Source: Syntrophobacteraceae bacterium (lineage in GTDB: Bacteria; Desulfobacterota; Syntrophobacteria; Syntrophobacterales; Syntrophobacteraceae). From it: a stretch of 41,818 nucleotides of DNA. Location: contig JALOOX010000030.1 of the NCBI GenBank assembly GCA_025454175.1, forward strand, positions 1 through 41,818. The letters run 5' to 3'. Both the position numbers and the translations under genes were made by a program. The notes under the pieces are model-generated. The model did no database searches and was not told the DNA's origin. It saw only the letters and a program-made list of their open reading frames with translations. This document shows, in pieces, positions 32,034 through 40,784 of this stretch (the stretch's first letter is position 1; every line of letters begins with the position of its first letter).

Positions 32034-35000
32034 AAGTGAGCTTGGCAGCAGGACAGATCCAGTCGGAAGCTCTCATCAAGAACCTGGATCTGACCAATGT
32101 GGAAGTTGATATCGAGCCGGTGTTCGAGGTGCTTCAGGATGCGGTCCGGGGCTATGCGGGCAAGGAGCGGCAGGCATGGGAGCTCCTGGTGGAGTACCAC
32201 CACAAGTATCGAAACTGGCGTTTCGTGATCTCGGAAACCTGGCGCTACGCGGTTTCCAACCTTCGCCTCATTTCTAGCCACCCGAGCAACGGGGCGGTGA
32301 TCTACCTGCTTTCCAGGATTTTCGTGGACGCCCTCACGCGGTCGGAGCGGCCCGAGATCCGTGGGCTGGCGGCGAACAACCTCATCGCTTTCTGGCTCAA
32401 GCTCGTGGACGAGATGCCCGCTCCGCTGAGCAGGCCCCTGCCCGAGGGCGCCGCGGTGAGCTCCCTCGACGATACCTTCATGTCCCACCCCTCCTGTCAC
32501 GAGGGGGTTGTGCGTCACTACTTCCAGCTTCTGCGCGACCTTCCCCGGGGGGGGCTCGAGGACGTCATGCGGAGCTACTATCAGTTGAAGAAGCTGGGTG
32601 GGAAGCTTCTGAACGTCTGGTCGGAACCGGCGTCCTTCGAGGAGATCCGCGGTCTGCTCACGCGTCTTTACCGCGAGACTTACCAGTTCTGGCTCGACAA
32701 GGAAGACCCATGCCAATGGCTGATGGGGCAGGCCGAAGCGGCGGGGGCTGCCGATCCGCCCTGGTTTGGGCTTTGCACGATCCTCGGCCACGAGGAGTAT
32801 CTGGCCTACCTGAGGAGGATCGACGACGAGATCGAGCCGGTGAGCGACCATCGCGAGGCCGTGGCGCGCCTCGTCCAGCTGCCGGACTTTCACGAGATCG
32901 AGCGAACTTACTTCAAGCTCCCCGAGACCCTCAAGGCATACGAAGACCCTGAGCAGGCATCGCCCCTGAGCATGCTCATTCGACTCAAGATCATGGAGAT
33001 CCGGGGGCTCGAGGGCATCCACGAGGAGACCCTGAGGGAGATCAACTTCGAAATTGCCCACTGGGTTCGGCGGAAGCAGGATGACAATCTCCAGAAGTTC
33101 CTCGAGAAGGTCTTGGACGTTCTGTCCATCTGTCTCAGGAATTATCCGGAGGCCGCGCTGCAGATCGTCCGCACCATCGGGCTGGAGGTCATCGACAGCG
33201 GCGATCGCGTCACCACGGATTTCTTTCTGAAGCGCATCATCGGCATGGGATTTCAGCTTCCGAAGCTGGGCCGGGTGAGCCAGTACTGGCAGATGGAGAC
33301 CAACCCGGCTCACCTGCCCAACATCCGGATCTGGCTGGAGATCATCAAAAAAAGCCCGTCCCGCACCCGGGCCCTGCTTTCGGCCCTCATCCTGAATCTC
33401 TCCCTCGGGGGGATCTACGTTCGGGACACGGACCTTTTCCAGAAGGACGTGAGCCAGCTGCTCCATGCGCCGATCCGTTCCGTCTACAACCTCGTCAAGC
33501 AGCTGGCCAAGCTTTTTCCCGTGTATTTCAACCAGATCGGGGCCGAAGGGCAGCTTCGGGACGTCTCCACCGATGTGGACGAGATGACGGGGCGCAGCGA
33601 TCGGCTCATCCACTTCCTGCGCAAGCAGAGCCACGTGGAGAGCAACAACGTCATCGTGCGGTTCATCGAGGCCATCATCCAGTTCTGGAGAACCCTCGAC
33701 AAGTCCGGCCTCCAGGACCGGGTTCCGCCGGAAATCTACCCGGAGATCGCCACATCCGGCCCCCTGGTGGATGATATGCATCGCATCATGGAGTCCATCT
33801 TCCAGTCCAACACGATTCACCACGTGAAGGATCTCCTGGAGCTGACGGAGGAGGAGTCCCAGGAGCTGGTGAACCGGGTGCCCGATGTGTCGGAGCGCGA
33901 GAGAAGGCGGGCCTTCCTCACGGTGCAGCTCTACCAGCTGCTCCACGAGAAGTATGCCCTGAGCTTCAAGGACATGCGGCAGCATCTGCAGCGGGCTTCG
34001 ACCCTGGGGCTGCCGGACCCCGGCAGGCTTTTGGGAGTATTGGACAGCAGCGATGCCTTCGAGAAGCTGGACGCCATCCTGGATTATCTGGAGGAGATCA
34101 GGGAGGTGATCCTCACGCCGGGCGAGATGAACATCCTCGAAAACATCTACTATAAGCGGCACATTGCGGTCGACATCCCGTCCATGTACGGGTCCTACAA
34201 CGAGCGCAAGTTCGACGCCCTCGGTCTCACCTTTCGCCTGGAGAACCTGGCCAATGTCCTGTTCGAGGAGATCATCTACGCCTTTGATCTGAGCTTCATC
34301 ACGCGGGCCAGCTTCTTCCGCATCGGGAAGTTCCTGCCGCTTTTCATCAAGGCCCTGGCCATAGACGGCATCACGTCCAATCGGCTGGAGCTCCAGGCCG
34401 AGCTGTTTTACAAGTCCCTGGAGGTCCGGCGGTTCTCGCACTCCCAGTACATTGACATTTTCAGGGGGTTTTCCGAAGCCATCAAGCAGATCATCCAGAC
34501 CAACTATCACGCGGTGCACGAGGAAAACCTCGACACGATCATACGGCAGCTGGGATCTGACAGCCTGCTGGCCAGGTATCAGCGGGAGACGGAGTCCGAG
34601 TCCCCGATGGAGCGGGTCCAGAGGGTGTCCGAGAGCTTTCTGCGGGACATCATCGCGCGCACCTTCGGGCTGCAGTACTTTGATCATTTCATCAGCAGCA
34701 TCCTGACGACCCTCGCCACCCAGAAGGAGGAGCTCAGCTCCGACATGCTGGACCTGCTGCTGAGCTACGACCCCGAGAAGACGCTCACGATGGTTTACAA
34801 GCCCAAGAAGATGGTGTGCGACATCATCCACATGGGCAACAAGGGCTACAACCTCGCCAATTTGCACTCCATCGGGATCCAGGTGCCGCCGGCCTTCGTC
34901 ATCACCACCGAGTACTTCCGGTGCCGAAGCGTCATCGAGAGCTTCTCCCAGTCCAGCCAGGATTTCGAGGACCGTGTCATGGCCCACATCCACAAGCTCG

Positions 35001-36304
35001 AGGATGCCACGGGCCGGGAGTATGGATCCAGGACCAATGCCATGCTGATCTCGGTGCGGTCGGGCGCGGCCGTATCCATGCCGGGGATGATGACGACTTT
35101 CCTCAACGTGGGCATCAACGAGGAGGTCGTCGAGGGGCTCGTCGCCCAGACCGGAGAGGACTGGTTCGCCTGGGACAACTATCGGCGGTTCATCCAGTCC
35201 TGGGGGATGTCCTTCGGAATGCAGCGGGGCGAGTTCGACGCCATCATGCGGAGCTTCAAGCAGCGTCACAAGCGTGATGTCAAGAGGGAGTTCATGCCCG
35301 TTGAGATCCGCGACATGGCGCTGGCGTACAAACGGGCCCTCATGGACCACAACATCGCCTTCTCCGATGACCCCAAGGAGCAGCTTTTCACGGCCATTCG
35401 ACAGGTGATGGCCTCGTGGTATTACCCCAAGGCCAAGACCTATCGGGAGATCATGGGCCTGTCGGAGAACTGGGGTACGGCGGTGGCCATTCAGGCCATG
35501 GTTTTCGGCAACCTGGACACCAGGTCGGGGGCCGGCGTCATGTTCACTCACAATCCCCGCACGTCGGAGGACGAGATCGACCCGGTGGGGGATTTCACCT
35601 GGGGCAACCAGGGGGAGGACGTGGTCGGGGGGCTGGTGCAGACCCTGCCGCTCTCGGAAAAGCAGCGGCTCGGCGCTCGTGAAACCCAGGAATTCTCCCT
35701 CGAGACGCTTTTTCCGAGGGTCTATCGTCGTCTGGTTCAGGTGGCGAGAATGCTGATCATCGAGCACAGCTGGTCGCCGCAGGAAATCGAGTTCACCTTT
35801 CAGGGGGACGACGAGGACGGGGTCTATGTGCTGCAGTCCCGGAACATGGCCCCGCGCGAGAGGCGGCATCTCCCTGTTTTTGAGATCTCCGAGAGCCTGC
35901 AGTCCAGCTACGTGGGGAGCGGAATCGGGGTCAGCGGGGGCGCCCTGGCCGGCCTTGCGGCCTTCAGCATGGAGAACATCGAGCACCTGCGCCGCGAGCA
36001 TCCCGGAGGGACCATCATCCTGATCCGGTCGGACACCGTTCCCGAGGACATTCACGAGATCTTCATTGCAGATGGGATTTTGACGGGGAAGGGCGGCGCC
36101 ACATCACACGCGGCCATTGTGGCTCATCGTTTGGGGAAGACCTGCGTGGTGGGCTTCAACAAGATGAGGGTGTGGGAGCGCAAGGCCGAGTGCCTGGTGG
36201 ACGGGCACGTCATCCGGACTGGAGACGGCATCGCCATCGACGGGCGCAGCGGGGCCATCTACTTGGGCATCCATGAGACGCAGCAGGTGGATTTGACCGG
36301 CTGA
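32030..36304 (+). CDS. PPDK-like dikinase without the PEP/pyruvate barrel, with a large novel N-terminal region
   Basis: The 1424-residue protein is coupled to rimI by an ATGA overlap. From about residue 924 it matches the N-terminal two-thirds of pyruvate phosphate dikinase. The ATP-grasp part has HMGNKGYNLANLHSIGIQVPPAF, SVRSGAAVSMPGMMTTFLNVG (about 1009), MVFGNLDTRSGAGVMFTHNP and GNQGEDVVGG. The swivelling phosphohistidine part has LTGKGGATSHAAIVAHRLGK, with H1360 as the predicted phosphocarrier. The protein ends 64 residues later, so the PEP/pyruvate TIM barrel is absent. The first 920 residues are largely helical by composition, without membrane segments, and are not recognised. ATP-driven autophosphorylation of H1360 is likely; the acceptor is unknown. 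Enzymes with ATP-grasp and His domains but another acceptor site (rifampin phosphotransferase, glucan water dikinase) are precedents. The position after ptsN, rapZ and an EIIA gene suggests a phosphorelay role. Confidence 0.85.
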   Translation: MKVSLAAGQIQSEALIKNLDLTNVEVDIEPVFEVLQDAVRGYAGKERQAWELLVEYHHKYRNWRFVISETWRYAVSNLRLISSHPSNGAVIYLLSRIFVDALTRSERPEIRGLAANNLIAFWLKLVDEMPAPLSRPLPEGAAVSSLDDTFMSHPSCHEGVVRHYFQLLRDLPRGGLEDVMRSYYQLKKLGGKLLNVWSEPASFEEIRGLLTRLYRETYQFWLDKEDPCQWLMGQAEAAGAADPPWFGLCTILGHEEYLAYLRRIDDEIEPVSDHREAVARLVQLPDFHEIERTYFKLPETLKAYEDPEQASPLSMLIRLKIMEIRGLEGIHEETLREINFEIAHWVRRKQDDNLQKFLEKVLDVLSICLRNYPEAALQIVRTIGLEVIDSGDRVTTDFFLKRIIGMGFQLPKLGRVSQYWQMETNPAHLPNIRIWLEIIKKSPSRTRALLSALILNLSLGGIYVRDTDLFQKDVSQLLHAPIRSVYNLVKQLAKLFPVYFNQIGAEGQLRDVSTDVDEMTGRSDRLIHFLRKQSHVESNNVIVRFIEAIIQFWRTLDKSGLQDRVPPEIYPEIATSGPLVDDMHRIMESIFQSNTIHHVKDLLELTEEESQELVNRVPDVSERERRRAFLTVQLYQLLHEKYALSFKDMRQHLQRASTLGLPDPGRLLGVLDSSDAFEKLDAILDYLEEIREVILTPGEMNILENIYYKRHIAVDIPSMYGSYNERKFDALGLTFRLENLANVLFEEIIYAFDLSFITRASFFRIGKFLPLFIKALAIDGITSNRLELQAELFYKSLEVRRFSHSQYIDIFRGFSEAIKQIIQTNYHAVHEENLDTIIRQLGSDSLLARYQRETESESPMERVQRVSESFLRDIIARTFGLQYFDHFISSILTTLATQKEELSSDMLDLLLSYDPEKTLTMVYKPKKMVCDIIHMGNKGYNLANLHSIGIQVPPAFVITTEYFRCRSVIESFSQSSQDFEDRVMAHIHKLEDATGREYGSRTNAMLISVRSGAAVSMPGMMTTFLNVGINEEVVEGLVAQTGEDWFAWDNYRRFIQSWGMSFGMQRGEFDAIMRSFKQRHKRDVKREFMPVEIRDMALAYKRALMDHNIAFSDDPKEQLFTAIRQVMASWYYPKAKTYREIMGLSENWGTAVAIQAMVFGNLDTRSGAGVMFTHNPRTSEDEIDPVGDFTWGNQGEDVVGGLVQTLPLSEKQRLGARETQEFSLETLFPRVYRRLVQVARMLIIEHSWSPQEIEFTFQGDDEDGVYVLQSRNMAPRERRHLPVFEISESLQSSYVGSGIGVSGGALAGLAAFSMENIEHLRREHPGGTIILIRSDTVPEDIHEIFIADGILTGKGGATSHAAIVAHRLGKTCVVGFNKMRVWERKAECLVDGHVIRTGDGIAIDGRSGAIYLGIHETQQVDLTG

Positions 36305-36344
36305 GTCGCCAACAACTGGCAAACCAGAGACACGGAGGACGCAG

Positions 36345-37682
36345 ATGACAGCGCGAGACAGGATGGTGCCGATGAAACTGGGGATCAATGGACTGGGAAG
36401 AATTGGCAAGCTCAGCATTTGGCATCATGTGGAACGCCGGTACTTCTCGGAGCTTGTCGTCAACATCGGACGTGAGGTGGGAACGGGCCTGGTGGACATC
36501 GCCCACTTCATCGAGAAGGACTCCACTTACGGCCTTCTGCACAAGTACCTGCATGGCTGCAGGGCCCAGCGCGCCGTTGAGGAGTTGAACGAAGATGCGG
36601 GCACCATGCGCGTCAATGGCGTCAAGGTCACGTGCCTCAGGAAGCAGCGCAATCCCGCGGCCATCGAATGGAGGGACCACGGGGTGGAGCTGGTGGTGGA
36701 CGCCACGGGAGCGTTCCTGGATCCAACGGTGCCGGCCGACGACCCCAAAGGCTCCATTCGCGGACACCTCATGGGAGGGGTCAAGAAGGTCGTGGCATCG
36801 GCACCGTTCAAGATCAAGGACAAGAGCAAGGAGATGCCCGCCGACGCCGTGACGACGGTCATGGGGATCAACGACGCGGACTATGATCCGGCCAGGCACG
36901 TAGTGGTTTCCAATGCATCGTGCACCACGACCTGTCTCGCCTACATGGTGAAGCCGCTCCTGGATTACTTTGGAGCGCAGCGGATTCTCTCGGCGTCCAT
37001 GACAACGGTCCATGCGGCCACCAGCTCCCAGCAGGTGCTGGACCGCGCGGCCAAGAGCAAGTCGACGGATCTGCGCAAGAACCGCTCGGTCTTCAACAAC
37101 ATCATTTTGACCACAACGGGCGCCGCCAAGGCCCTCGGCCTGGTCATCCCCGAGATGAAGCAGATCGGGTTCATCGCCGAGTCGGTGCGCGTGCCCGTGA
37201 CGTCGGGGTCCCTCATCATCCTGGTCATGATGATCCAGGATGAAAGCATGCGGAACCCCATCGGGCGCGAGAGGATCAACGAAATCTACAAGCAGGCCGT
37301 CGGACATTTCCCCGAGGGGTACCTGGTCTTCTCCGAAGAGCAGAACGTTTCCACGGACATCATTGGCTTCCCGCGGGCCGCGGCCGTCATCGAAGGCAGG
37401 GAGAACCACACACGCACGGCCGCCGTTCGCATCGACATGGAGCGCGTCCTCACGGCCTGCGCCTATCTGAGCTCCCTCGGCGAGAGCGGAGCGTCGGCAT
37501 CCTTTGACGTGACTCAGATGAAGGCGGCCGCCGAGAGCCAAATGGGGAGCCAGCAGTCCAAGATCCTCGAAGTTCCCGTGACCCAGGCCGTGGTCTATGG
37601 ATGGTATGACAACGAGCTGGGCAGCTACACCAACATGCTCGGAGACCGCACCGTCAGCATCGCCGAGTCCATGCGGCACTGA
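36345..37682 (+). CDS. Divergent GAPDH paralogue
   Basis: The 445-residue product is about 110 residues longer than normal glyceraldehyde-3-phosphate dehydrogenase. It keeps the Rossmann start KLGINGLGRIGKLSIW, the catalytic SNASCTTTCLAY (Cys193), TTVHAATS (His223) and TTTGAAKALG. Segments that bind substrate phosphates differ from the neighbour: NRSVFNNIIL replaces RRMRAAALSMVP, and VRVPVTSGSLIILVMMIQ replaces IRVPTPNVSLVDLVC. The N-terminal domain has an inserted segment around residues 55-80. The start is ATG 36345 with GGAGG six bases upstream. It lies 40 bases after the PPDK-like gene and 67 before gap. An altered aldehyde substrate or a regulatory role is possible. Confidence 0.85.
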   Translation: MTARDRMVPMKLGINGLGRIGKLSIWHHVERRYFSELVVNIGREVGTGLVDIAHFIEKDSTYGLLHKYLHGCRAQRAVEELNEDAGTMRVNGVKVTCLRKQRNPAAIEWRDHGVELVVDATGAFLDPTVPADDPKGSIRGHLMGGVKKVVASAPFKIKDKSKEMPADAVTTVMGINDADYDPARHVVVSNASCTTTCLAYMVKPLLDYFGAQRILSASMTTVHAATSSQQVLDRAAKSKSTDLRKNRSVFNNIILTTTGAAKALGLVIPEMKQIGFIAESVRVPVTSGSLIILVMMIQDESMRNPIGRERINEIYKQAVGHFPEGYLVFSEEQNVSTDIIGFPRAAAVIEGRENHTRTAAVRIDMERVLTACAYLSSLGESGASASFDVTQMKAAAESQMGSQQSKILEVPVTQAVVYGWYDNELGSYTNMLGDRTVSIAESMRH

Positions 37683-37693
37683 GGAACCAGGTG

Positions 37694-37731
37694 CTTCAAC
37701 TCGAAACCTGAAACCTGAAACTTGAAATTTC
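37694..37731. repeat. Heptamer repeat (GAAACCT units)
   Basis: The unit GAAACCT is repeated in tandem (GAAACCTGAAACCTGAAACT followed by TGAAATTT), the clearest array of the family also seen at 3520, 7746 and 12346. It lies between the two GAPDH genes. Confidence 0.55.
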
Positions 37732-37749
37732 TCAGAACAGGAGGTGACC

Positions 37750-38760
37750 ATGGCCACTCGTGTAGCGATCAACGGTTTCGGACGCATCGGGCGTACGCTC
37801 TTCAAGGTTCTGACGGATCGCAACGCCCCCCTGGAGGTGATGGCGGTCAACGATCTTTCCTCGCCTTCGGATCTGGCTCATCTTCTCAAGTACGATTCGG
37901 TGCACGGGGTCTGGCCGCGTGAGGTCTCCGCCACCGAGGACGCCGTCGTGGTGGACGGGAAGGCCTACAAATGCCTGAAGGTTTCGGATCCGGCCCAGTC
38001 CCCCTGGCATGAGCTCAAGGTGGACCTTGTGCTCGAGAGCAGCGGTCGATTCGTGGACCGGGAGGGCTGCCAGAAGCACATCAACGCCGGGGCGCGCAAG
38101 GTCATCGTGACGGCTCCGGGAAAGGGAATGGATGCGACCTTCGTGCTCGGCGTCAACGAGGGGAGCTACGATCCGTCCACGCACCACATTGTCTCCAATG
38201 CGTCGTGCACCACCAACTGTCTCGCGCCCATCGCCGCGCTCCTGAACGATCATTTCGTCATCGAGCACGGGCTCATGACCACGATCCACTCGTACACCAT
38301 GGACCAGCGGTTGCTGGACGCCCTGCACAAGGACAGGAGGCGCATGAGGGCGGCCGCCCTCTCCATGGTCCCCACGACCACCGGGGCCGCCAAGGCGGTG
38401 GCTGAGGTCATTCCGGAGCTCAAGGGCAAGATGGACGGCGTGGCCATTCGGGTGCCGACCCCCAACGTTTCGCTGGTGGACCTGGTGTGCCGCCTGGGTC
38501 GGGACGTGACCCGCGATGAGGTGAACAAGGTTCTCGAGGATGCCGCCAACGATCCCCTCAAGGGAATCCTCAACTTCGTCAAGGAGGAGCTGGTTTCGGT
38601 GGACTTCAACCATACCTACTACTCATCCAGTGTCGACGCGGCCCTGACCAACGTCATCGGCGGGCGCATGGTCAAGATCTTCAGCTGGTATGACAACGAG
38701 TTCGGCTATTCGAGCCGGGTGATCGACCTGGCCACCATGATGGGGCAGTCGCTGGAGTGA
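37750..38760 (+). CDS. gap: Glyceraldehyde-3-phosphate dehydrogenase, type I
   Basis: Gap converts glyceraldehyde-3-phosphate, phosphate and NAD(P)+ to 1,3-bisphosphoglycerate. The 336-residue product has the normal length, with INGFGRIGR, the catalytic SNASCTTNCLAP (Cys153), MTTIHSYTMDQR and YDNEFGYSSRV. ATG 37750 has AGGAGG six bases upstream; a GTG six bases earlier falls within that site. pgk follows after 13 bases and tpiA after it, giving a lower-glycolysis or gluconeogenesis operon. Confidence 0.97.
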   Translation: MATRVAINGFGRIGRTLFKVLTDRNAPLEVMAVNDLSSPSDLAHLLKYDSVHGVWPREVSATEDAVVVDGKAYKCLKVSDPAQSPWHELKVDLVLESSGRFVDREGCQKHINAGARKVIVTAPGKGMDATFVLGVNEGSYDPSTHHIVSNASCTTNCLAPIAALLNDHFVIEHGLMTTIHSYTMDQRLLDALHKDRRRMRAAALSMVPTTTGAAKAVAEVIPELKGKMDGVAIRVPTPNVSLVDLVCRLGRDVTRDEVNKVLEDAANDPLKGILNFVKEELVSVDFNHTYYSSSVDAALTNVIGGRMVKIFSWYDNEFGYSSRVIDLATMMGQSLE

Positions 38761-38773
38761 GAGGAGGGGAAAA

Positions 38774-39961
38774 ATGATACGTCGCCTCGACACGTTGGAT
38801 CTCGGCGGAAAGCGGGTGTTCGTGCGCGTGGACTTCAACGTTCCGCTGGACCGGGAGCGGAAGGTCAAGGACGACCTGCGCATCCGCGCGGTTCTGCCCA
38901 CCATTCGAAGGATCGTGGACCTGGGGGGCAAGGTGATTCTGGCTTCCCACCTGGGTCGCCCCAAGGGCAAGGTTGCCCCGGAGTTTTCCCTGAAGCCCGT
39001 GGCGGAATACCTGTCGACCCTTCTGGAGTGTCCGGTGCCACTGGCTCCGGACTGCGTCGGGGAGGCCGTGAGGGAGATGGTCGGGCGCATGAAGCCCGGG
39101 GATGTTCTGATGCTCGAGAACCTGCGCTTTCACCCGGGCGAGGAAAGGAATGACGAGGACTTTTCGCGGCAGCTGGCGGAGCTGGCCGACGTCTACGTCA
39201 ACGACGCCTTCGCCGTGTCCCATCGGGCCCACGCCTCGGTGCACGGGATCACCCGGCTGGTCCCCGTGTGCGCCGCGGGGGTGCAGCTGGAAAAAGAGAT
39301 CGACTATTTCCACAAATCCATGGAGGAGCCCCGGCGGCCCGTGGCCATGGTGATCGGCGGGGCCAAGGTTTCGACCAAGATCGAGCTGCTTCAAAACCTG
39401 CTCGACAAGGCCGATCATATCCTCATCGGGGGGGCCATGGCCTGCACGTTTCTCAAGGCGCAGGGCAGGGCCGTGGGCCGGTCCATGGTCGAGGACGATT
39501 TCCTGCAAACCGCCCGGGAGCTTCTGGACATGGCCGCTCAAAAGGGCGTCCAGGTGGTGCTCCCGGTGGACGCCGTGGTGGCTCCCGAGCTGGATGCCGT
39601 CGACGAGGTCCGTCTGGTTTCGGTGGATGCGATTCCCGAGGAGGGCCGAATGCTGGACGTGGGCTCCGGGACCCTCGAAGCCTTCGAGGCCGTTTTGCGC
39701 GGCTGCCGCACCGTGGTGTGGAACGGGCCCCTGGGGGTTTTCGAGCGCCCCCCGTTTCACCAGGGAACCTTTCGACTGGCGGAATTCCTGGGTGAGCTGG
39801 ATGCGCTCACGGTCATCGGCGGGGGGGATTCGGCGGCCGCCGTGAGGCAGGCGGGCGCGGATCGCAAGGTGGGCTATGTTTCCACGGGCGGGGGTGCTTT
39901 CCTTGAAATGCTCGAGGGCAAGAAGCTGCCCGGGATCGAAGCCCTTGAGGCCTGCGGATGA
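38774..39961 (+). CDS. pgk: Phosphoglycerate kinase
   Basis: Pgk transfers phosphate between 1,3-bisphosphoglycerate and ADP. The 395-residue product has the N-terminal RVFVRVDFNVPLD signature, LASHLGRPKGK, ENLRFHPGEERND, VIGGAKVSTKIELLQNLL and the C-terminal nucleotide-site segment STGGGAFLEMLEGKKLPG. GAGGAGGGG lies just before ATG 38774. It is monofunctional: no triosephosphate isomerase is fused, and tpiA follows separately. Confidence 0.97.
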   Translation: MIRRLDTLDLGGKRVFVRVDFNVPLDRERKVKDDLRIRAVLPTIRRIVDLGGKVILASHLGRPKGKVAPEFSLKPVAEYLSTLLECPVPLAPDCVGEAVREMVGRMKPGDVLMLENLRFHPGEERNDEDFSRQLAELADVYVNDAFAVSHRAHASVHGITRLVPVCAAGVQLEKEIDYFHKSMEEPRRPVAMVIGGAKVSTKIELLQNLLDKADHILIGGAMACTFLKAQGRAVGRSMVEDDFLQTARELLDMAAQKGVQVVLPVDAVVAPELDAVDEVRLVSVDAIPEEGRMLDVGSGTLEAFEAVLRGCRTVVWNGPLGVFERPPFHQGTFRLAEFLGELDALTVIGGGDSAAAVRQAGADRKVGYVSTGGGAFLEMLEGKKLPGIEALEACG

Positions 39962-39995
39962 GACCTGGCGTGGGGCACTGGAGAGGAGGGGAGAG

Positions 39996-40766
39996 GTGGG
40001 GACGAGCGAGCGAAAACCGTTCATAGCGGCCAACTGGAAGATGTTCAAGACCATCGGCGAGGCCGTGGCGTTCACGGAGGCATTGCAGAAGGAAGTGGGG
40101 ATCCTGGCCGACCGGGAGGTGGTCCTGGCTCCCGCGTTCACGGCCCTGGCCGCCGTGAGGAAGGTCATGGCGCTGGAAGGCTTCAGGCTGGCGGCCCAGA
40201 ACTGTCACTGGGAGGAAAAGGGGGCCTTCACCGGCGAGGTGAGCCTCGGGATGCTCGGGGACGTGGGGTGTGATTACGTGATTCTCGGCCATTCGGAAAG
40301 GCGGCACATCTTCGGGGAGACCGACGATGACGTGGCCAGGAAGGTGGCGGCGGCTTTCCGCCATCGGGTCCTGCCCGTGCTCTGCGTCGGGGAAAAGCTC
40401 GAGGAGCGGGAGTCGGGCCAGACCACGGCCGTTGTGGAACGGCAGCTTGAGGTCGCGATCCGGGGGCTCGACCCATCGGAGGCGCGGGAGCTGGTCATCG
40501 CCTACGAGCCCGTCTGGGCCATCGGCACGGGCAGGACGGCCACTCCCGAGCAGGCCCGGGAGGTGCACGGATTCATCCGGGAGCATTGCGGGCGGCTTTT
40601 TGACAAAGACATTGCCAACACGGTGCGAATCGTGTATGGAGGTTCGGTTAAACCGGAAAATGTGGATGCGCTGATGGCCCAGCCGGACATCGACGGTCTG
40701 CTGGTGGGTGGCGCCAGCCTCGAGGTGGCTTCCTTTCGGCGCATCGTGCAATTCGTGAAGCTGTAA
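39996..40766 (+). CDS. tpiA: Triosephosphate isomerase
   Basis: TpiA interconverts dihydroxyacetone phosphate and glyceraldehyde-3-phosphate. The 256-residue product has the active-site lysine in AANWKM (K15), the histidine in LGHSERR (H99), the glutamate in AYEPVWAIGTG (E171) and phosphate-binding YGGSVKPEN and LLVGGASL. The start is GTG 39996 with AGGAGG six bases upstream. Longer frames to 39876 only shadow the end of pgk. Confidence 0.96.
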   Translation: MGTSERKPFIAANWKMFKTIGEAVAFTEALQKEVGILADREVVLAPAFTALAAVRKVMALEGFRLAAQNCHWEEKGAFTGEVSLGMLGDVGCDYVILGHSERRHIFGETDDDVARKVAAAFRHRVLPVLCVGEKLEERESGQTTAVVERQLEVAIRGLDPSEARELVIAYEPVWAIGTGRTATPEQAREVHGFIREHCGRLFDKDIANTVRIVYGGSVKPENVDALMAQPDIDGLLVGGASLEVASFRRIVQFVKL

Positions 40767-40784
40767 GAGAACGGGATGGGTTGA

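Noticed and set aside
31964..36055. Minus-strand open frame of 1363 codons opposite the PPDK-like gene
   Set aside because: It is antisense to a gene with clear domain motifs, and its Leu/Asp/His/Val-rich sequence is the usual shadow of a GC-rich gene. No start signal or family match.
36210..37850. Minus-strand open frame of 546 codons opposite the GAPDH paralogue
   Set aside because: Shadow frame; real gene on the other strand has catalytic motifs.
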